Source of the DNA: Gammaproteobacteria bacterium UBA3067
GTDB taxonomy: Bacteria > Pseudomonadota > Gammaproteobacteria > Pseudomonadales > UBA3067
Direction of reading: 5' to 3'
NCBI GenBank assembly: GCA_002366835.1
Contig: DFBZ01000159.1
Span: forward strand, 1 to 40,717
DNA: 40,717 nt
Position 1 is the first letter of the stretch. Each line of letters begins with the position of its first letter. Under the pieces are notes generated by a model. The model saw only the letters and a program-made list of their open reading frames with translations, was not told the origin of the DNA and searched no databases. The translations under genes and the position numbers were made by a program. Positions 16,787-26,523 of this stretch are shown here, in pieces.

Positions 16787-19012
16787 TTAGGTAAAATCTG
16801 CCGGGTCAACATCCAAAGACCAACGAACTTTTCGGCCTGTTTTTAGTTCGTCAATCCGGGGCATATTTTGCTGGATAAGCTGGTGTAAGGGTGGGCGGAC
16901 TTTGCTCTGTAGTAAAAGTTGAGCACGGTAGCGGCCGGCGCGTTTTTCCATCGGAGCGGGGACGGGGCCGAGAATTTCGATCTGGTTTTGATCGGGGTTA
17001 TTTGTCCTCAGAATTTCAGCGACTTCTTCCAGAAAAATATGGCAATGCTCGTTGTGAAGGGCTTCGGCGCGAAATAATGCGGCGTGGGTAAAGGGGGGTA
17101 ATTCAGCATCGATTCGCTCTTGTAATATTTCCTCGCTAAGGCCCTTATACCCATCGTGGAGCAGCTTTTGCAATGCGGGGTTGTCGGGCTGGTGTGATTG
17201 CAGGATCACGTGCCCCTGCTTTTCTGCGCGACCTGCGCGACCGGCAACCTGGATGATAAGCTGGCTCATTCGTTCTGGGCCACGAAAATCGGCACTTAGG
17301 AAGCCACTGTCCGCATTGATAATTGCCACCAGCGTGACATTGGGAAAGTGGTGCCCCTTGGCGAGCATTTGGGTGCCCAGCAAAAGCAGCGGCTCACCCT
17401 GCTGAATTGCGGCAAGTTTCTCTTTAAAGCTGTGTTTTTTTTGAGTGGTATCTCTATCTACGCGAATAAGATGTGTGTCGGGAAAAAGTGATTTCAGGCC
17501 ATCTTCAACACGTTCAGTGCCTGCTCCTACCGGGCGGAGGTCAGTGTTGCCGCAGCTGCCACATTGCCGAGGAATGGCTTTGATGCTGTTGCAATGATGG
17601 CAGTGTAGATGAGGTGGTTGCTTATGCAGGGTGTAGCGGGTTTCACACTGGGCGCATTGGGCTGTCCATCCACATTGCTGGCAAAGCAGCACGGGAGCAA
17701 AACCGCGGCGGTTGATAAATATCAGTACCTGGTTGTGTCGGTCGAGATGGTTTTTGATCTGCTCAACCAGGACTTCGCTCAGGCCGTGGTTCAGCGGCTG
17801 CTGGCGAATGTCCAGCAATTGAAATGTGGGTGCTTTTGCCTGGTTGGCGCGCTGCGTGAGCTCGGCAAGTTGGTAACGCTGGCGCTGAACGTTGTACATG
17901 CTTTCCAATGCCGGTGTGGCAGAACCCAGGATAACGGGTATTTCGTCCATATTTCCTCGCACCACCGCCAGGTCGCGAGCGGAGTAACGCAGGCCGTCCT
18001 GTTGTTTGTAAGAAAGGTCGTGCTCTTCATCGACAATAATAAGACCCGGTGCCAGCATTGGGGTGAATATGGCGGAGCGGGTGCCAATGATAATTTTTGC
18101 TTCCCCTTTCTGTGCCAGGCGCCAGCTCTGCATGCGCTCGCTTTCGTTTAATCCTGAATGAATAAGGCAAATGGGTGTATTGAAACGGCGTTCGAAACGG
18201 CTCAGAGTTTGGGGGGTGAGGCCAATTTCTGGTACCAGCACAAGCGCCTGTTTGTGCTCCTTCAGGGTTTGGTGAATGAGCTGCAGATAAACTTCGGTTT
18301 TGCCGCTACCGGTAACGCCGTACAGAAGTGTAGTGCTTGCTGGTGCCGCCTTTAGGATTTGTGAGACCGCACTGCTTTGTTCCTCTGAAAGGGCTAACTC
18401 TGGTTCCTTTAGCAGCCCCCGGCTTTCGTGGTGAACAAGCTCTACGGTTTTTTTTTCTGCCAGTTGTTTTTTCTCCAGCGCTTTAAGGGTGTTGAGGCTG
18501 ACATTCAAGCCTTTGAGCGTGGCGACGGATAAACCATTGGGGTGTTGGCGTAGTAGTTCCAGGGTCTCTTGCTGTTTTTTAGCGCGTTTTAGTGTTGTCT
18601 CATTAATAAGAGCGCCTTTTTCAGTGGTGAACCAGGCCCACTGTTTTTGTTCGTCGATATCATTTCCCTGGCGCAATTTTGCGGGCAGGGCGAGGCTAAA
18701 AACCTCCCCAATGGGATGATGGTAATAACGGGCAGTCCACTGGCAAAGCGCCATGATTTGTGGGGAGAGAGCGGGCGACTCATCGAGAATTTGGTATGCA
18801 TGGCGAAGTTTTTCAAAGGCGATATCACTGCGGGTTTCAAGGCCGATAATAATACCCACCACTGTGCGTGGCCCAAAAGGGACTTTGATGCGCTGCCCTA
18901 TTTTCGCACTGTGCCCGCTGTTTCCGAGAGGCGGCAGATAGTCGAAGCGGCTGCGTAAAGGACTTGGGATGGCAACTTGTAGAATTTGGCTGGGGTATGG
19001 CTGGTCTGTCAT
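16787..19012 (-). CDS. priA: Primosomal protein N' (PriA replication-restart helicase)
   Basis: The 741-residue protein is full length for PriA. The N-terminal 3'-OH-binding domain (residues about 1-110) is followed by a superfamily 2 helicase core with Walker A GVTGSGKTE (232-240), Walker B IIVDEEHD, motif VILGSATPALESM, and a zinc module with eight Cys in LLCQQCGWTAQCAQC, HLHCHHC and QCGSCGNTDLR. The helicase C-terminal motifs GTQMLAKGHHFPNVTLV and QVAGRAGRAEKQGHVILQ are intact. PriA recognises abandoned replication forks and reloads DnaB. It is divergent from rpmE, the same neighbours as in Pseudomonas. A MITE-like element begins 15 bp after its stop, and no ordinary terminator is visible there. 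Confidence 0.97.
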   Translation of the reverse strand: MTDQPYPSQILQVAIPSPLRSRFDYLPPLGNSGHSAKIGQRIKVPFGPRTVVGIIIGLETRSDIAFEKLRHAYQILDESPALSPQIMALCQWTARYYHHPIGEVFSLALPAKLRQGNDIDEQKQWAWFTTEKGALINETTLKRAKKQQETLELLRQHPNGLSVATLKGLNVSLNTLKALEKKQLAEKKTVELVHHESRGLLKEPELALSEEQSSAVSQILKAAPASTTLLYGVTGSGKTEVYLQLIHQTLKEHKQALVLVPEIGLTPQTLSRFERRFNTPICLIHSGLNESERMQSWRLAQKGEAKIIIGTRSAIFTPMLAPGLIIVDEEHDLSYKQQDGLRYSARDLAVVRGNMDEIPVILGSATPALESMYNVQRQRYQLAELTQRANQAKAPTFQLLDIRQQPLNHGLSEVLVEQIKNHLDRHNQVLIFINRRGFAPVLLCQQCGWTAQCAQCETRYTLHKQPPHLHCHHCNSIKAIPRQCGSCGNTDLRPVGAGTERVEDGLKSLFPDTHLIRVDRDTTQKKHSFKEKLAAIQQGEPLLLLGTQMLAKGHHFPNVTLVAIINADSGFLSADFRGPERMSQLIIQVAGRAGRAEKQGHVILQSHQPDNPALQKLLHDGYKGLSEEILQERIDAELPPFTHAALFRAEALHNEHCHIFLEEVAEILRTNNPDQNQIEILGPVPAPMEKRAGRYRAQLLLQSKVRPPLHQLIQQNMPRIDELKTGRKVRWSLDVDPADFT

Positions 19013-19207
19013 GCGGCCTGGGAGATAAATTTTAGTTGTATGATTTCATTTCGGTCTACACTCTGGTACTATCCGCCATCCAAAAATATTGAGCAGCCGA
19101 GCCATTATACCGTTGCCGATGCTTTTAATGGGATTAATTTATATTAAAGTAGGTGCCGTGTCTGACGATTGATCAGGTGGCGGGCCGGTAAACTTGAGGC
19201 CAAACTG

Positions 19208-19426
19208 ATGAAAGCTGATATCCATCCAAAATATGAAGAGATCAATGCCACTTGCAGTTGCGGTAATGTGATCAAGACCAAATCAACCAAATGTAAAGAT
19301 CTTCACCTTGATGTCTGCGCGGCTTGTCATCCTTTCTACACGGGTACGCAGAAAGTGCTGGATACCGGTGGCCGTATCGATGCATTTAACAAGCGTTTCG
19401 GTGGTATGCGTAGCGGCAAGAAGTAG
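19208..19426 (+). CDS. rpmE: 50S ribosomal protein L31 (zinc-binding type)
   Basis: The 72-residue product MKADIHPKYEEINATCSCGN... is L31 of the zinc-binding (C+) type, with the four Cys in CSCGN and CAACHPF. The C terminus GRIDAFNKRFG is typical. The start at 19208 is preceded by GAGG with an 8-base spacer; the frame upstream to 19169 is not part of the protein. L31 bridges the two ribosomal subunits. In many bacteria the C+ form is replaced by a C- paralogue under zinc starvation; no such paralogue lies in this window. A strong terminator follows. Confidence 0.97.
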   Translation: MKADIHPKYEEINATCSCGNVIKTKSTKCKDLHLDVCAACHPFYTGTQKVLDTGGRIDAFNKRFGGMRSGKK

Positions 19427-19489
19427 TTTTCTACTTTAGACGCTTCTTACTGCTGTTCGGATAAACTCTCTGCGGGTTTATCCGTAAAT

Positions 19490-19521
19490 AGGGCTCTCAT
19501 TTGAGGGCCTTAGTTGTTTTT
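19490..19521 (+). terminator. Rho-independent terminator after rpmE
   Basis: AGGGCTCTC pairs with GAGGGCCTT across an ATTT loop (nine pairs, two of them G-U), followed by the T-rich AGTTGTTTTTA. A second hairpin just before it, CGGATAAAC at 19458-19466 with GTTTATCCG at 19476-19484, may help. Its position 63 bp after the rpmE stop fits termination of this single-gene unit. Confidence 0.7.
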
Positions 19522-19727
19522 AAGCTAAAATATTTTTAATATCCCTGTGTTTGTTTCGCGCACACTGGCGGCGCACCATTCTGGTGTCGCGTTTGAACAG
19601 TTTGTCGCTTTCCGTTAAGCTTATCCGCTTTTTTGTGTCGATAGGCGAGAGCCTTATCGCGTGGTTACCTTTTGGCGCAAATAGGTGCTAAGCCCGTTAA
19701 TTCCCAAAACCCTTGGAGTCAGTCCCC

Positions 19728-20999
19728 ATGTCCGATGATCTAAAGAAAGCAGCGCTGCAATACCATGCTATGCCACGGGCGGGAAAGATAAGTGTGGAGG
19801 TGACCAAGCCTACTGCAACGTCCCGCGACCTCGCTCTAGCATATAGTCCGGGTGTGGCGGAGCCTGTGCGGGAGATCGCGCGCGATGCAGATAATGCTTA
19901 TCGTTACACTGCCAAGGGAAACCTAGTGGGGGTGATCAGCGATGGCAGCGCTATTCTGGGTTTAGGTAATCTCGGCGCCTTGGCCAGCAAGCCGGTTATG
20001 GAAGGTAAGGGTGTCCTATTTAAGTGCTTCGCCGGAATTGATGTGTTCGATATAGAAGTGAATGCGCAAAGTCCCCAAGAGTTTATTGATACCGTGGTCA
20101 ATGTATCGCCCACTTTTGGTGGTATAAACTTGGAGGACATTAAGGCGCCAGAATGTTTTGAAATTGAGCGAGTGGTAAAAGAGCGTTGTAATATTCCTGT
20201 TTTTCATGATGACCAGCATGGCACTGCCATTATTATTGCTGCGGGTCTCCTGAACGCCCTTGAGCTACAAGGTAAAACCTTGCCAGAAGTGAAAATCGTT
20301 TGCGTTGGAGCAGGTGCCGCGGGCGTGGCTTCGATGAAGCTGCTGATGGAAATGGGGGCTAAGCGAGACAATATCTTTATGCTGGACAGCAAAGGTGTGA
20401 TTCATGAAGGCCGCACTGATTTAAACCAGTATAAAGCAGCGTTTGCCCATGCTACCGAAAAGCGTACGCTGGAAGATGCATTAAACGGCGCGGACGTTTT
20501 TGTCGGGCTCTCTGGGCCGGATCTGTTAAGCCCTGAGGTGTTGCTGACGATGGCAGAGAAGCCGGTTATTTTTGCTTTAGCCAACCCTGATCCAGAAATA
20601 AAACCCGAGCTGGCGCATCAAACCCGCGATGACATTATCGTCGGAACAGGGCGTAGCGATTACCCCAACCAGGTGAATAACGTGCTTGGTTTTCCCTTTA
20701 TTTTCCGTGGTGCCTTGGACGTGCGGGCACGAACGGTGAATGAAGCGATGAAGGTTGCAGCGGTTGAAGCGCTGCGGGCTTTAGCCAAGGAAGAAGTGCC
20801 GGCGGAGGTGAGTGCTGCTTACAATGGCGAAGTCATAAGCTTTGGTAAAGATTACATTATTCCCAAGCCAATGGATCCACGTTTGATCAGTGTGGTTTCA
20901 GCTGCAGTTGCGAAAGCGGCGGTGGATAGCGGTGTGGCAGATTTGCCCTACCCTGAACATTACCCCTTGCAGTCAGTAGCGGATGTTTACGGCAAATAA
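19728..20999 (+). CDS. maeB: NADP-dependent malic enzyme, short form
   Basis: The 423-residue protein has the malic enzyme N-terminal motif AYSPGVAEPVREIA and SDGSAILGLGNLG, the catalytic metal-binding region GGINLEDIKAPECF and HDDQHGTAIIIAAGLLNAL, and the nucleotide-binding VCVGAGAAGVASMKLL. It lacks the phosphotransacetylase-like C-terminal domain found in the 759-residue E. coli MaeB, as do the short forms in Pseudomonas. It decarboxylates malate to pyruvate with NAD(P)+, supplying NADPH and pyruvate. The start was set at the ATG at 19728 with GGAG about 9 bases upstream. It is convergent with mrcA, 55 bp away. The 200 bp upstream contain an imperfect hairpin near 19638-19659 but no clear promoter. 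Confidence 0.93.
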   Translation: MSDDLKKAALQYHAMPRAGKISVEVTKPTATSRDLALAYSPGVAEPVREIARDADNAYRYTAKGNLVGVISDGSAILGLGNLGALASKPVMEGKGVLFKCFAGIDVFDIEVNAQSPQEFIDTVVNVSPTFGGINLEDIKAPECFEIERVVKERCNIPVFHDDQHGTAIIIAAGLLNALELQGKTLPEVKIVCVGAGAAGVASMKLLMEMGAKRDNIFMLDSKGVIHEGRTDLNQYKAAFAHATEKRTLEDALNGADVFVGLSGPDLLSPEVLLTMAEKPVIFALANPDPEIKPELAHQTRDDIIVGTGRSDYPNQVNNVLGFPFIFRGALDVRARTVNEAMKVAAVEALRALAKEEVPAEVSAAYNGEVISFGKDYIIPKPMDPRLISVVSAAVAKAAVDSGVADLPYPEHYPLQSVADVYGK

Positions 21000-21054
21000 T
21001 CGATAAAGAGGAATAAAGCCACTTGCTAGTCTTTCTTCTGGTTTGCGAGTGATA

Positions 21055-23523
21055 TTAGAAAAGCTGTAGCGCTTCTTCGCTATCATCAATGAGGGGTGCC
21101 GCTGAGCTATCGTTTTCATTGAGCGGAGTGGGTGCATTTTCCACTCGAAATGTTTCAAATATGGCTGTTTTGTCTCCAGGCCGGGCAGCTTCGCCCGTTT
21201 CGGGATTTATGCGCAAAGTCACCAAGCCCTCTGGTTGCTGCTGCGTAATTTCAGGGCGGCCCTCCAGGGCGACGCGCATATATTCCATCCAAATAGGCAG
21301 GGCTGCGCGGCTGCCAAACTCCCTTCTTCCCAGCGTTTGTGGCGAATCAAAACCCACCCATACCGATGTGCTGATTTCTGGCGTATAGCCTGAAAACCAG
21401 GCGTCATTTAAGTCATTTGTGGTGCCGGTTTTTCCGGCGATATCATCACGATTCATTTTGCGAGCACTGTATCCAGTGCCTTTTCTTATCACATCCCTAA
21501 GAATGCTATTGATAATATAGTTGGTGCGTTCGTCCATAACTCTTGGAGCAATATTAAGTTCGCCGGGTGGGTCTTCTAAGGTGGTAATTTCATTTGTGTC
21601 GGATGGGCTGAGGGGGGTATTCACGGCAAGTGATTCGTCCAAACTGGTTTCGTCTAAGTCTTTAGCGCTTTCTGTTTTTTTACACTCTGGGCAGACGGTG
21701 AGGGGAGATGCCTGGTAAATAATGTCGTTGTTATTGCTGCTGATGGTTTGAATTAAGTAGGGTTCGATTTGATAGCCGCCATTTGACAGCATGGCGTAGG
21801 CCGTGGCCATTTGTTGGGGAGTGACTGCAGCGCTGCCGAGGGCTAGGGAAAGGTCGTAAGGAAGCTGTTCTTTGTTAAAACCAAAACGGCTTGCGTAGTT
21901 AATGGCATAGGAAATACCGATATTTTCGAGGATGCGAACGGAAACCAGGTTGCGGGATTTATACAGCGCCTTGCGTAAGCGCGTGGGGCCAAAGAAGCGG
22001 CCGCCGGAGTTTTCTGGTCGCCATGCACGTTCGAGGTTTGGGTCATCAAATACCACTGGGGCATCGTTAATAATACTGGCAGGGGTATAGCCTTTATTCA
22101 AAGCAGCGGCATAGATAAAAGGTTTGATATTAGACCCCGCTTGCCTTTCGGCTTGTGTTGCGCGGTTGTATTTGCTGAGGGAGAAGTCGAAACCGCCAAC
22201 GATGGCGAGCAGGGCGCCATTTTTATTGTCGAGTGACACCAGAGCACTTTGGGCAGTAGGTAGCTGTGAAAGCTCCCAGGTGTTTTTTATTTTATTTTTT
22301 GAGATATATACCACATCGCCAATTTTGAGTATGTCTGAGGGGGTTTCAGGTTTTCCTCCCTTGCTATCTGTGCTGAGAAAGGGTTGTGCCCATAAAAGCC
22401 CATCTAGGGAAATGGAGATAATGCTTTGATCTGCCCTGATAAGTTTTGCTTCATCCTCCAGTAAAGCGACGACACTGGCCACCTCAAGCTGATGGGTAGT
22501 GGGAAACTTTTTTAGATTAACGGCTATGTTTTCTGTTGGTTCATTTGATGGGATATTGGCCAGGGGGCCACGGTAGCCATGACGTTTGTCGTAGGCGATC
22601 AGGCCGTGACGAACAGCAAGGTTAGCGGAATCTTGCAGCTGGCTTTGTATCGTTGTGGTGACCACAAAACCATCGCGGTAGGCCGCTTCGCCAAAACGGG
22701 TGACCATTTCTTCTCGCACCATTTCTGCCGCATGGTTGGCGCTTAATTCTGATTTTAATCCGTGGTATTTCGCGGTTTGGCCTTCGTTTTGCGCGCTTGA
22801 TAACTCCTCGCCACTAATAAAACCAAGCTGGTGCATTCTGCCAAGAATCCAGTTTCTGCGAATGAGAGCTTTCGGTGGGTTGCTAATAGGATTGGCGCTT
22901 GAGGGTGCTTTTGGTAGCGCAGCGAGGGTGGCGGTTTGGGCAAGGTCTAGCTCACCAACGGTTTTATCATAGTAAACTTTCGCAGCGGCCCCGAAACCAT
23001 ACGAGCGGTGTCCAAGGTAAATCTTGTTGATATAAAGAGTGATGATCTCTTCTTTCGATAGCTCCTTTTCTATTTTTAAAGCCAGCAGGATCTCATTAAA
23101 TTTTCGAATAAAGCTCCTTTCTTTCGTTAGAAAGAAATTTTTGGCCACCTGCATGGTGATAGTGCTACCGCCACTTTGAATGGATCCTGTTTTGATTAAC
23201 TCCAGGGAGGCACGTGCCAATCCTTTAACGGAAACGCCAGAATGTTCAAAAAACTGGTCATCTTCCGCAGCGAGTATGGCATTCACCAAGGGCTTGGGGA
23301 TTTCTTCGAATACCAAGGGGGTGCGCCTTTTTTCACCAAATTCGGAAATAAGCTTGCCATCCGCAGAGTAAACCCGGAGGGGGATTTGGAGGTTAACTTC
23401 TTTTAGTGTGGAAGCAGCAGGAAGTGCGGGACTGAGGTATAAAAAACTGCCTGATGCGATGAGGAATGCGCCACAAATTGAGCCAAATGTGAACAGTAAC
23501 GAGAAACGAACAAGTTTATTCAA
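21055..23523 (-). CDS. mrcA: Penicillin-binding protein 1A (bifunctional class A PBP)
   Basis: The 822-residue protein starts with a short cytoplasmic tail and one membrane anchor (FSLLFTFGSICGAFLIASGSFLYL). The glycosyltransferase 51 domain follows, with catalytic Glu87 in AILAAEDDQFFEHSGVSVKG and then GGSTITMQVAKN and KIYLGHRSYGFGAAAKVYY. The transpeptidase domain has SNIK in RQAGSNIKPFIYAAAL, SRN in YKSRNLVS and KTGTTNDLNDAWF. It polymerises and cross-links peptidoglycan. An OB-like insertion (about residues 300-430) is usual for PBP1a. The C terminus is acidic. It is divergent from pilM across about 180 bp, the classic arrangement in pseudomonads and many other gammaproteobacteria. No clear ribosome-binding site is seen before the ATG. 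Confidence 0.96.
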   Translation of the reverse strand: MNKLVRFSLLFTFGSICGAFLIASGSFLYLSPALPAASTLKEVNLQIPLRVYSADGKLISEFGEKRRTPLVFEEIPKPLVNAILAAEDDQFFEHSGVSVKGLARASLELIKTGSIQSGGSTITMQVAKNFFLTKERSFIRKFNEILLALKIEKELSKEEIITLYINKIYLGHRSYGFGAAAKVYYDKTVGELDLAQTATLAALPKAPSSANPISNPPKALIRRNWILGRMHQLGFISGEELSSAQNEGQTAKYHGLKSELSANHAAEMVREEMVTRFGEAAYRDGFVVTTTIQSQLQDSANLAVRHGLIAYDKRHGYRGPLANIPSNEPTENIAVNLKKFPTTHQLEVASVVALLEDEAKLIRADQSIISISLDGLLWAQPFLSTDSKGGKPETPSDILKIGDVVYISKNKIKNTWELSQLPTAQSALVSLDNKNGALLAIVGGFDFSLSKYNRATQAERQAGSNIKPFIYAAALNKGYTPASIINDAPVVFDDPNLERAWRPENSGGRFFGPTRLRKALYKSRNLVSVRILENIGISYAINYASRFGFNKEQLPYDLSLALGSAAVTPQQMATAYAMLSNGGYQIEPYLIQTISSNNNDIIYQASPLTVCPECKKTESAKDLDETSLDESLAVNTPLSPSDTNEITTLEDPPGELNIAPRVMDERTNYIINSILRDVIRKGTGYSARKMNRDDIAGKTGTTNDLNDAWFSGYTPEISTSVWVGFDSPQTLGRREFGSRAALPIWMEYMRVALEGRPEITQQQPEGLVTLRINPETGEAARPGDKTAIFETFRVENAPTPLNENDSSAAPLIDDSEEALQLF

Positions 23524-23704
23524 AGTAAAAGCACCAGAATTCAGATAAGTAACTAATATTAATAATGTTGGATCAAATTAGTAAAAATGCTACTCGCAGT
23601 TTAATAAAAACGTTGGTAAAAAGCATTTCTATGTTGCGGGATGTGCAAGCGTGGTATTTACTTGTATTAAGTCAATTAATTTTTAATATCAAAGGTTGAA
23701 GATA

Positions 23705-24769
23705 GTGCTTCCTTTTCAGACAAAAAAAACAGCAGCTTTACTTGGGTTGGATATCAGCTCATCTACCGTCAAATTGCTTGAGCTTAGTCGCTCCGGTGGA
23801 CAGTATCGTGTGGAGAGCTATGGCGTTGAGCCACTCCCGCCGAATGCGGTGGTTGAAAAAAACATCACCGATGTTGAAGCCGTTGGCCAGGCTATTAAGC
23901 GTTTGGTGACAAGAGAAAAAGCATCGGCCAAAAATGCAGCGGTATCGGTGGCGGGTTCAGCCGTGATCACCAAGGTTATTCAGCTAGACGCCAGTTTATC
24001 TGAAGATGATATGGAATCCCAAATTCGTCTTGAGGCCGATCAGTATATCCCTTATCCGCTTGAAGAGGTCGCCATCGATTTTGAGGTGCAAGGTCCGGTA
24101 GAGGATAACCCCGAGCAGGCGGAAGTGCTGATCGTGGCATGCCGTACCGAGAATGTAGATATGCGCGAGGCCGCCTTGGAGGAGGCTGGGTTGATAGCGA
24201 AAGTCGTTGATGTTGAAGCATACGCCATGGAGCGTGCTTTTACTCTTATAGAGCATCAGCTTGATAACTCAGAAGAACAGCAAACCATCGCCATCGTTGA
24301 TGTGGGCGCAACCATGACAACTCTGAGCGTTTTAGATGCGGGGCAAACCATCTATACGCGAGAGCAGTTTTTTGGCGGCAAGCAGCTAACAGAAGAGATT
24401 CAGCGGCGTTATGGTTTGTCTTTTGAAGAGGCCGGGCTTGCAAAAAAACAGGGCGGCCTGCCCGATGATTATGAAAGTGAAGTTCTTGAGCCCTTTAAAG
24501 ATGCAGTAGTGCAGCAGGTTTCGCGTTCGCTGCAGTTTTTCTTTTCTTCCAGCCAGTTTAATGATGTCGACTGTATCGTGCTGGCGGGGGGGACGGCCTC
24601 CCTACCAGGAGTCAGGGAGCTGGTTGAAGAAAAAGTAGGCACCTCCACAGTGGTAGCAAACCCATTTTCCAGCATGAGTCTGGCTTCGAAAGTGAGCGCC
24701 TCCGCACTGAGTGATGATGCGCCGGCCTTGATGATTTCATGCGGCTTGGCGATGAGGAGTTTTGATTAA
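23705..24769 (+). CDS. pilM: Type IV pilus assembly ATPase-like protein PilM
   Basis: The 354-residue protein has the actin-like fold of PilM: LLGLDISSSTVKLLELSRSG at the N terminus (phosphate 1 loop), AIVDVGATMTTLSVL (phosphate 2) and CIVLAGGTASLPGV (adenosine site). PilM is cytoplasmic and binds the short N-terminal tail of PilN, linking the pilus motor to the membrane platform. The GTG at 23705 is taken as start because AAAGG lies about 10 bases upstream; the TTG at 23696 is too close to it. It is the first gene of pilMNOPQ, with its stop directly joined to the pilN start. The AT-rich upstream gap shared with mrcA should hold promoters for both, but no convincing pair was picked out. Confidence 0.95.
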   Translation: MLPFQTKKTAALLGLDISSSTVKLLELSRSGGQYRVESYGVEPLPPNAVVEKNITDVEAVGQAIKRLVTREKASAKNAAVSVAGSAVITKVIQLDASLSEDDMESQIRLEADQYIPYPLEEVAIDFEVQGPVEDNPEQAEVLIVACRTENVDMREAALEEAGLIAKVVDVEAYAMERAFTLIEHQLDNSEEQQTIAIVDVGATMTTLSVLDAGQTIYTREQFFGGKQLTEEIQRRYGLSFEEAGLAKKQGGLPDDYESEVLEPFKDAVVQQVSRSLQFFFSSSQFNDVDCIVLAGGTASLPGVRELVEEKVGTSTVVANPFSSMSLASKVSASALSDDAPALMISCGLAMRSFD

Positions 24770-25336
24770 ATGACTAAAATTAATCTCCTACCCTGGCGAG
24801 AAGAATTACGAAAGCAAAAGAAGCAAGAGTTTTTTACCGTACTGGTGGGTATGGTGATCATCGGCGCTTTGCTGGTTTTTTCGGCGAACACTTTGATCGC
24901 AGGGAAAATCTCTCACCAAGATGGCCGGAACCAGTATCTAAGCACAGAAATCAAAAAGCTTGACGATAAAATTAAGGAAATAAAAAATCTGCAGGCTCGT
25001 CGTAATCAGCTTGTTGAGAGAATGAAAGTTATTCAGAACCTGCAAGGCAATCGGCCTGTTGTGGTGCATTTGCTTGATGAGTTGACACGCACTATTCCAG
25101 ACGGTGTTTATTATACAAAGGCGACTCGAACTGGGAATAAGTTAACCCTGGAAGGTTTAGCTGAAACGAATAACAAAATATCTAAGCTAATGCGAAATCT
25201 CGATAACTCTGTTTGGTTTAGTAACCCTAATCTGTCGACGGTGAATAACAAAGAGGTGGGCGGAAAGCCTGTTAACGCTTTTGTTCTCAGCGTGAATCAG
25301 GTTTTGCCAAAAGTGAATAAGGAGGAGTCGGAATAA
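24770..25336 (+). CDS. pilN: Type IV pilus inner-membrane protein PilN
   Basis: The 188-residue protein starts MTKINLLPWREELRKQKKQ, the INLLPWR motif that docks into PilM. One membrane helix follows (FFTVLVGMVIIGALLVFSANTLIA), then a coiled coil (about residues 48-90) and a small periplasmic ferredoxin-like domain. It forms heterodimers with PilO that line the periplasm between the motor and PilP/PilQ. It follows the pilM stop directly and overlaps pilO by one base (TAATG), consistent with equimolar translation. Confidence 0.95.
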   Translation: MTKINLLPWREELRKQKKQEFFTVLVGMVIIGALLVFSANTLIAGKISHQDGRNQYLSTEIKKLDDKIKEIKNLQARRNQLVERMKVIQNLQGNRPVVVHLLDELTRTIPDGVYYTKATRTGNKLTLEGLAETNNKISKLMRNLDNSVWFSNPNLSTVNNKEVGGKPVNAFVLSVNQVLPKVNKEESE

Positions 25337-25938
25337 TGAATTTCCAAGAAATCCTGGATTCGGCAAAAAACCTTAATGGCGATAATATTGGAACGGCCCA
25401 CATTGTCATAAAGGCATTTATTTATATATTGGTTCTGCTTGCAGTGCTCTTTCTTGGTCATCGGTTTCAACTTGCCGATGAGCTTCTGAAGCTTGAAAAA
25501 ATTGAGAGCAAAGAGCTTGATCTGAAAAAAAGCTTTGAAGCAAAGGCATTTAAAGCGGCAAATTTGGAAACCTATAAGCAGCAGCTGGCAGAAATGGAAG
25601 AGTCTTACGGTGCATTATTAAGGCAGCTTCCGAGTGATACAGAAGTGCCGGGGTTGTTAGAGGATATTACCCACACTGGGCTGGGTAGCGGCCTTGATTT
25701 TAAGTCTATCGCCCTGGGTAGCGAACTACCCTCTGAGTTTTACACAGAGTTACCGTTAACCATTTCTATTAATGGTGGCTATCATAGTTTCGCAAACTTT
25801 GTGAGCGGTGTGTCGGCTTTACCTCGCATCGTTACTTTACACGATTTTACAGTGGTTCCTAAGGGCTCGGGTGGCGAATTGGACGTTAACATAAAAGCGA
25901 AAACCTATCGTTACAACGAGAAAGGAGAGGAGGGATGA
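25336..25938 (+). CDS. pilO: Type IV pilus inner-membrane protein PilO
   Basis: The 200-residue protein has one membrane helix (IVIKAFIYILVLLAVLFLGHRF), a coiled coil (about residues 45-90, rich in Glu and Lys) and a ferredoxin-like periplasmic domain with LPSDTEVPGLLEDITHTGLGSGL and YTELPLTISINGGYHSFANFV, both conserved in PilO. It pairs with PilN and binds PilP. It has an AGGAG ribosome-binding site inside the end of pilN and overlaps pilP by 4 bp (ATGA). Confidence 0.95.
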   Translation: MNFQEILDSAKNLNGDNIGTAHIVIKAFIYILVLLAVLFLGHRFQLADELLKLEKIESKELDLKKSFEAKAFKAANLETYKQQLAEMEESYGALLRQLPSDTEVPGLLEDITHTGLGSGLDFKSIALGSELPSEFYTELPLTISINGGYHSFANFVSGVSALPRIVTLHDFTVVPKGSGGELDVNIKAKTYRYNEKGEEG

Positions 25939-26498
25939 TGTTACGCTTGCAAAAAGGTCTTCCTCTGGTCTCAGTTTTATTAGCCAGCTTGCTTGCCGGT
26001 TGTGGCTCAAGCAGCTATAACGATTTGGAGCAATACGTTGCGGAGGTGCAGGCACGGCCACCGGGGAAAATCCAGCCACCTCCAGAATTCAAACCCCATG
26101 CGACATTTAACTATCGTGCAGCGGGTTTACGCAGTCCATTTATTCCTCCTACTCCGGAAATGGAAAATGTTACGCGCTCAGGGAGGCTGGTTGTTCCTGA
26201 TTTTGCCCGCACCAAAGAATACCTCGAGGGTTTTAGTTTTGATGCGCTAAGGTTTGTTGGTTCCATTGAGCGAGCCGATTCGGAAAACCGATTATGGGCG
26301 CTAATTAATGATGGAGACGGCGGTGTTCATCGGGTCAAAGAAGGCGACTATATAGGGAAAAACCACGGGCGCATCTGGGGTATCGAGACCACTAAAATTG
26401 AAGTGATAGAAATTGTTCCCAGTGGTGGAATGGATGATGATGGACAAAAGCTATGGATTGAGCGGCCCCGTACGATGGTGCTGCTTGATGCAACTTAA
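25935..26498 (+). CDS. pilP: Type IV pilus lipoprotein PilP
   Basis: The 187-residue precursor has a lipoprotein signal with lipobox LLAGC (mature Cys about residue 23), a Pro-rich linker (RPPGKIQPPPEF), the RSPFIPP segment that contacts PilN/PilO, and a C-terminal beta domain (MRFVGS-like LRFVGSIERADSENRLWALIN, then VHRVKEGDYIGKNHGRI) that binds PilQ. It is anchored in the inner membrane and joins the platform to the secretin. The ATG at 25935 overlaps the pilO stop; a second ATG follows directly. Confidence 0.95.
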   Translation: MMLRLQKGLPLVSVLLASLLAGCGSSSYNDLEQYVAEVQARPPGKIQPPPEFKPHATFNYRAAGLRSPFIPPTPEMENVTRSGRLVVPDFARTKEYLEGFSFDALRFVGSIERADSENRLWALINDGDGGVHRVKEGDYIGKNHGRIWGIETTKIEVIEIVPSGGMDDDGQKLWIERPRTMVLLDAT

Positions 26499-26523
26499 CA
26501 AAGTTTCAGTGGGATAATTTACA

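Noticed and set aside
17609..18151. Open frame of 180 codons antisense to priA
   Set aside because: It lies entirely inside priA on the other strand, and the predicted product has no recognisable domain; priA has full motifs.
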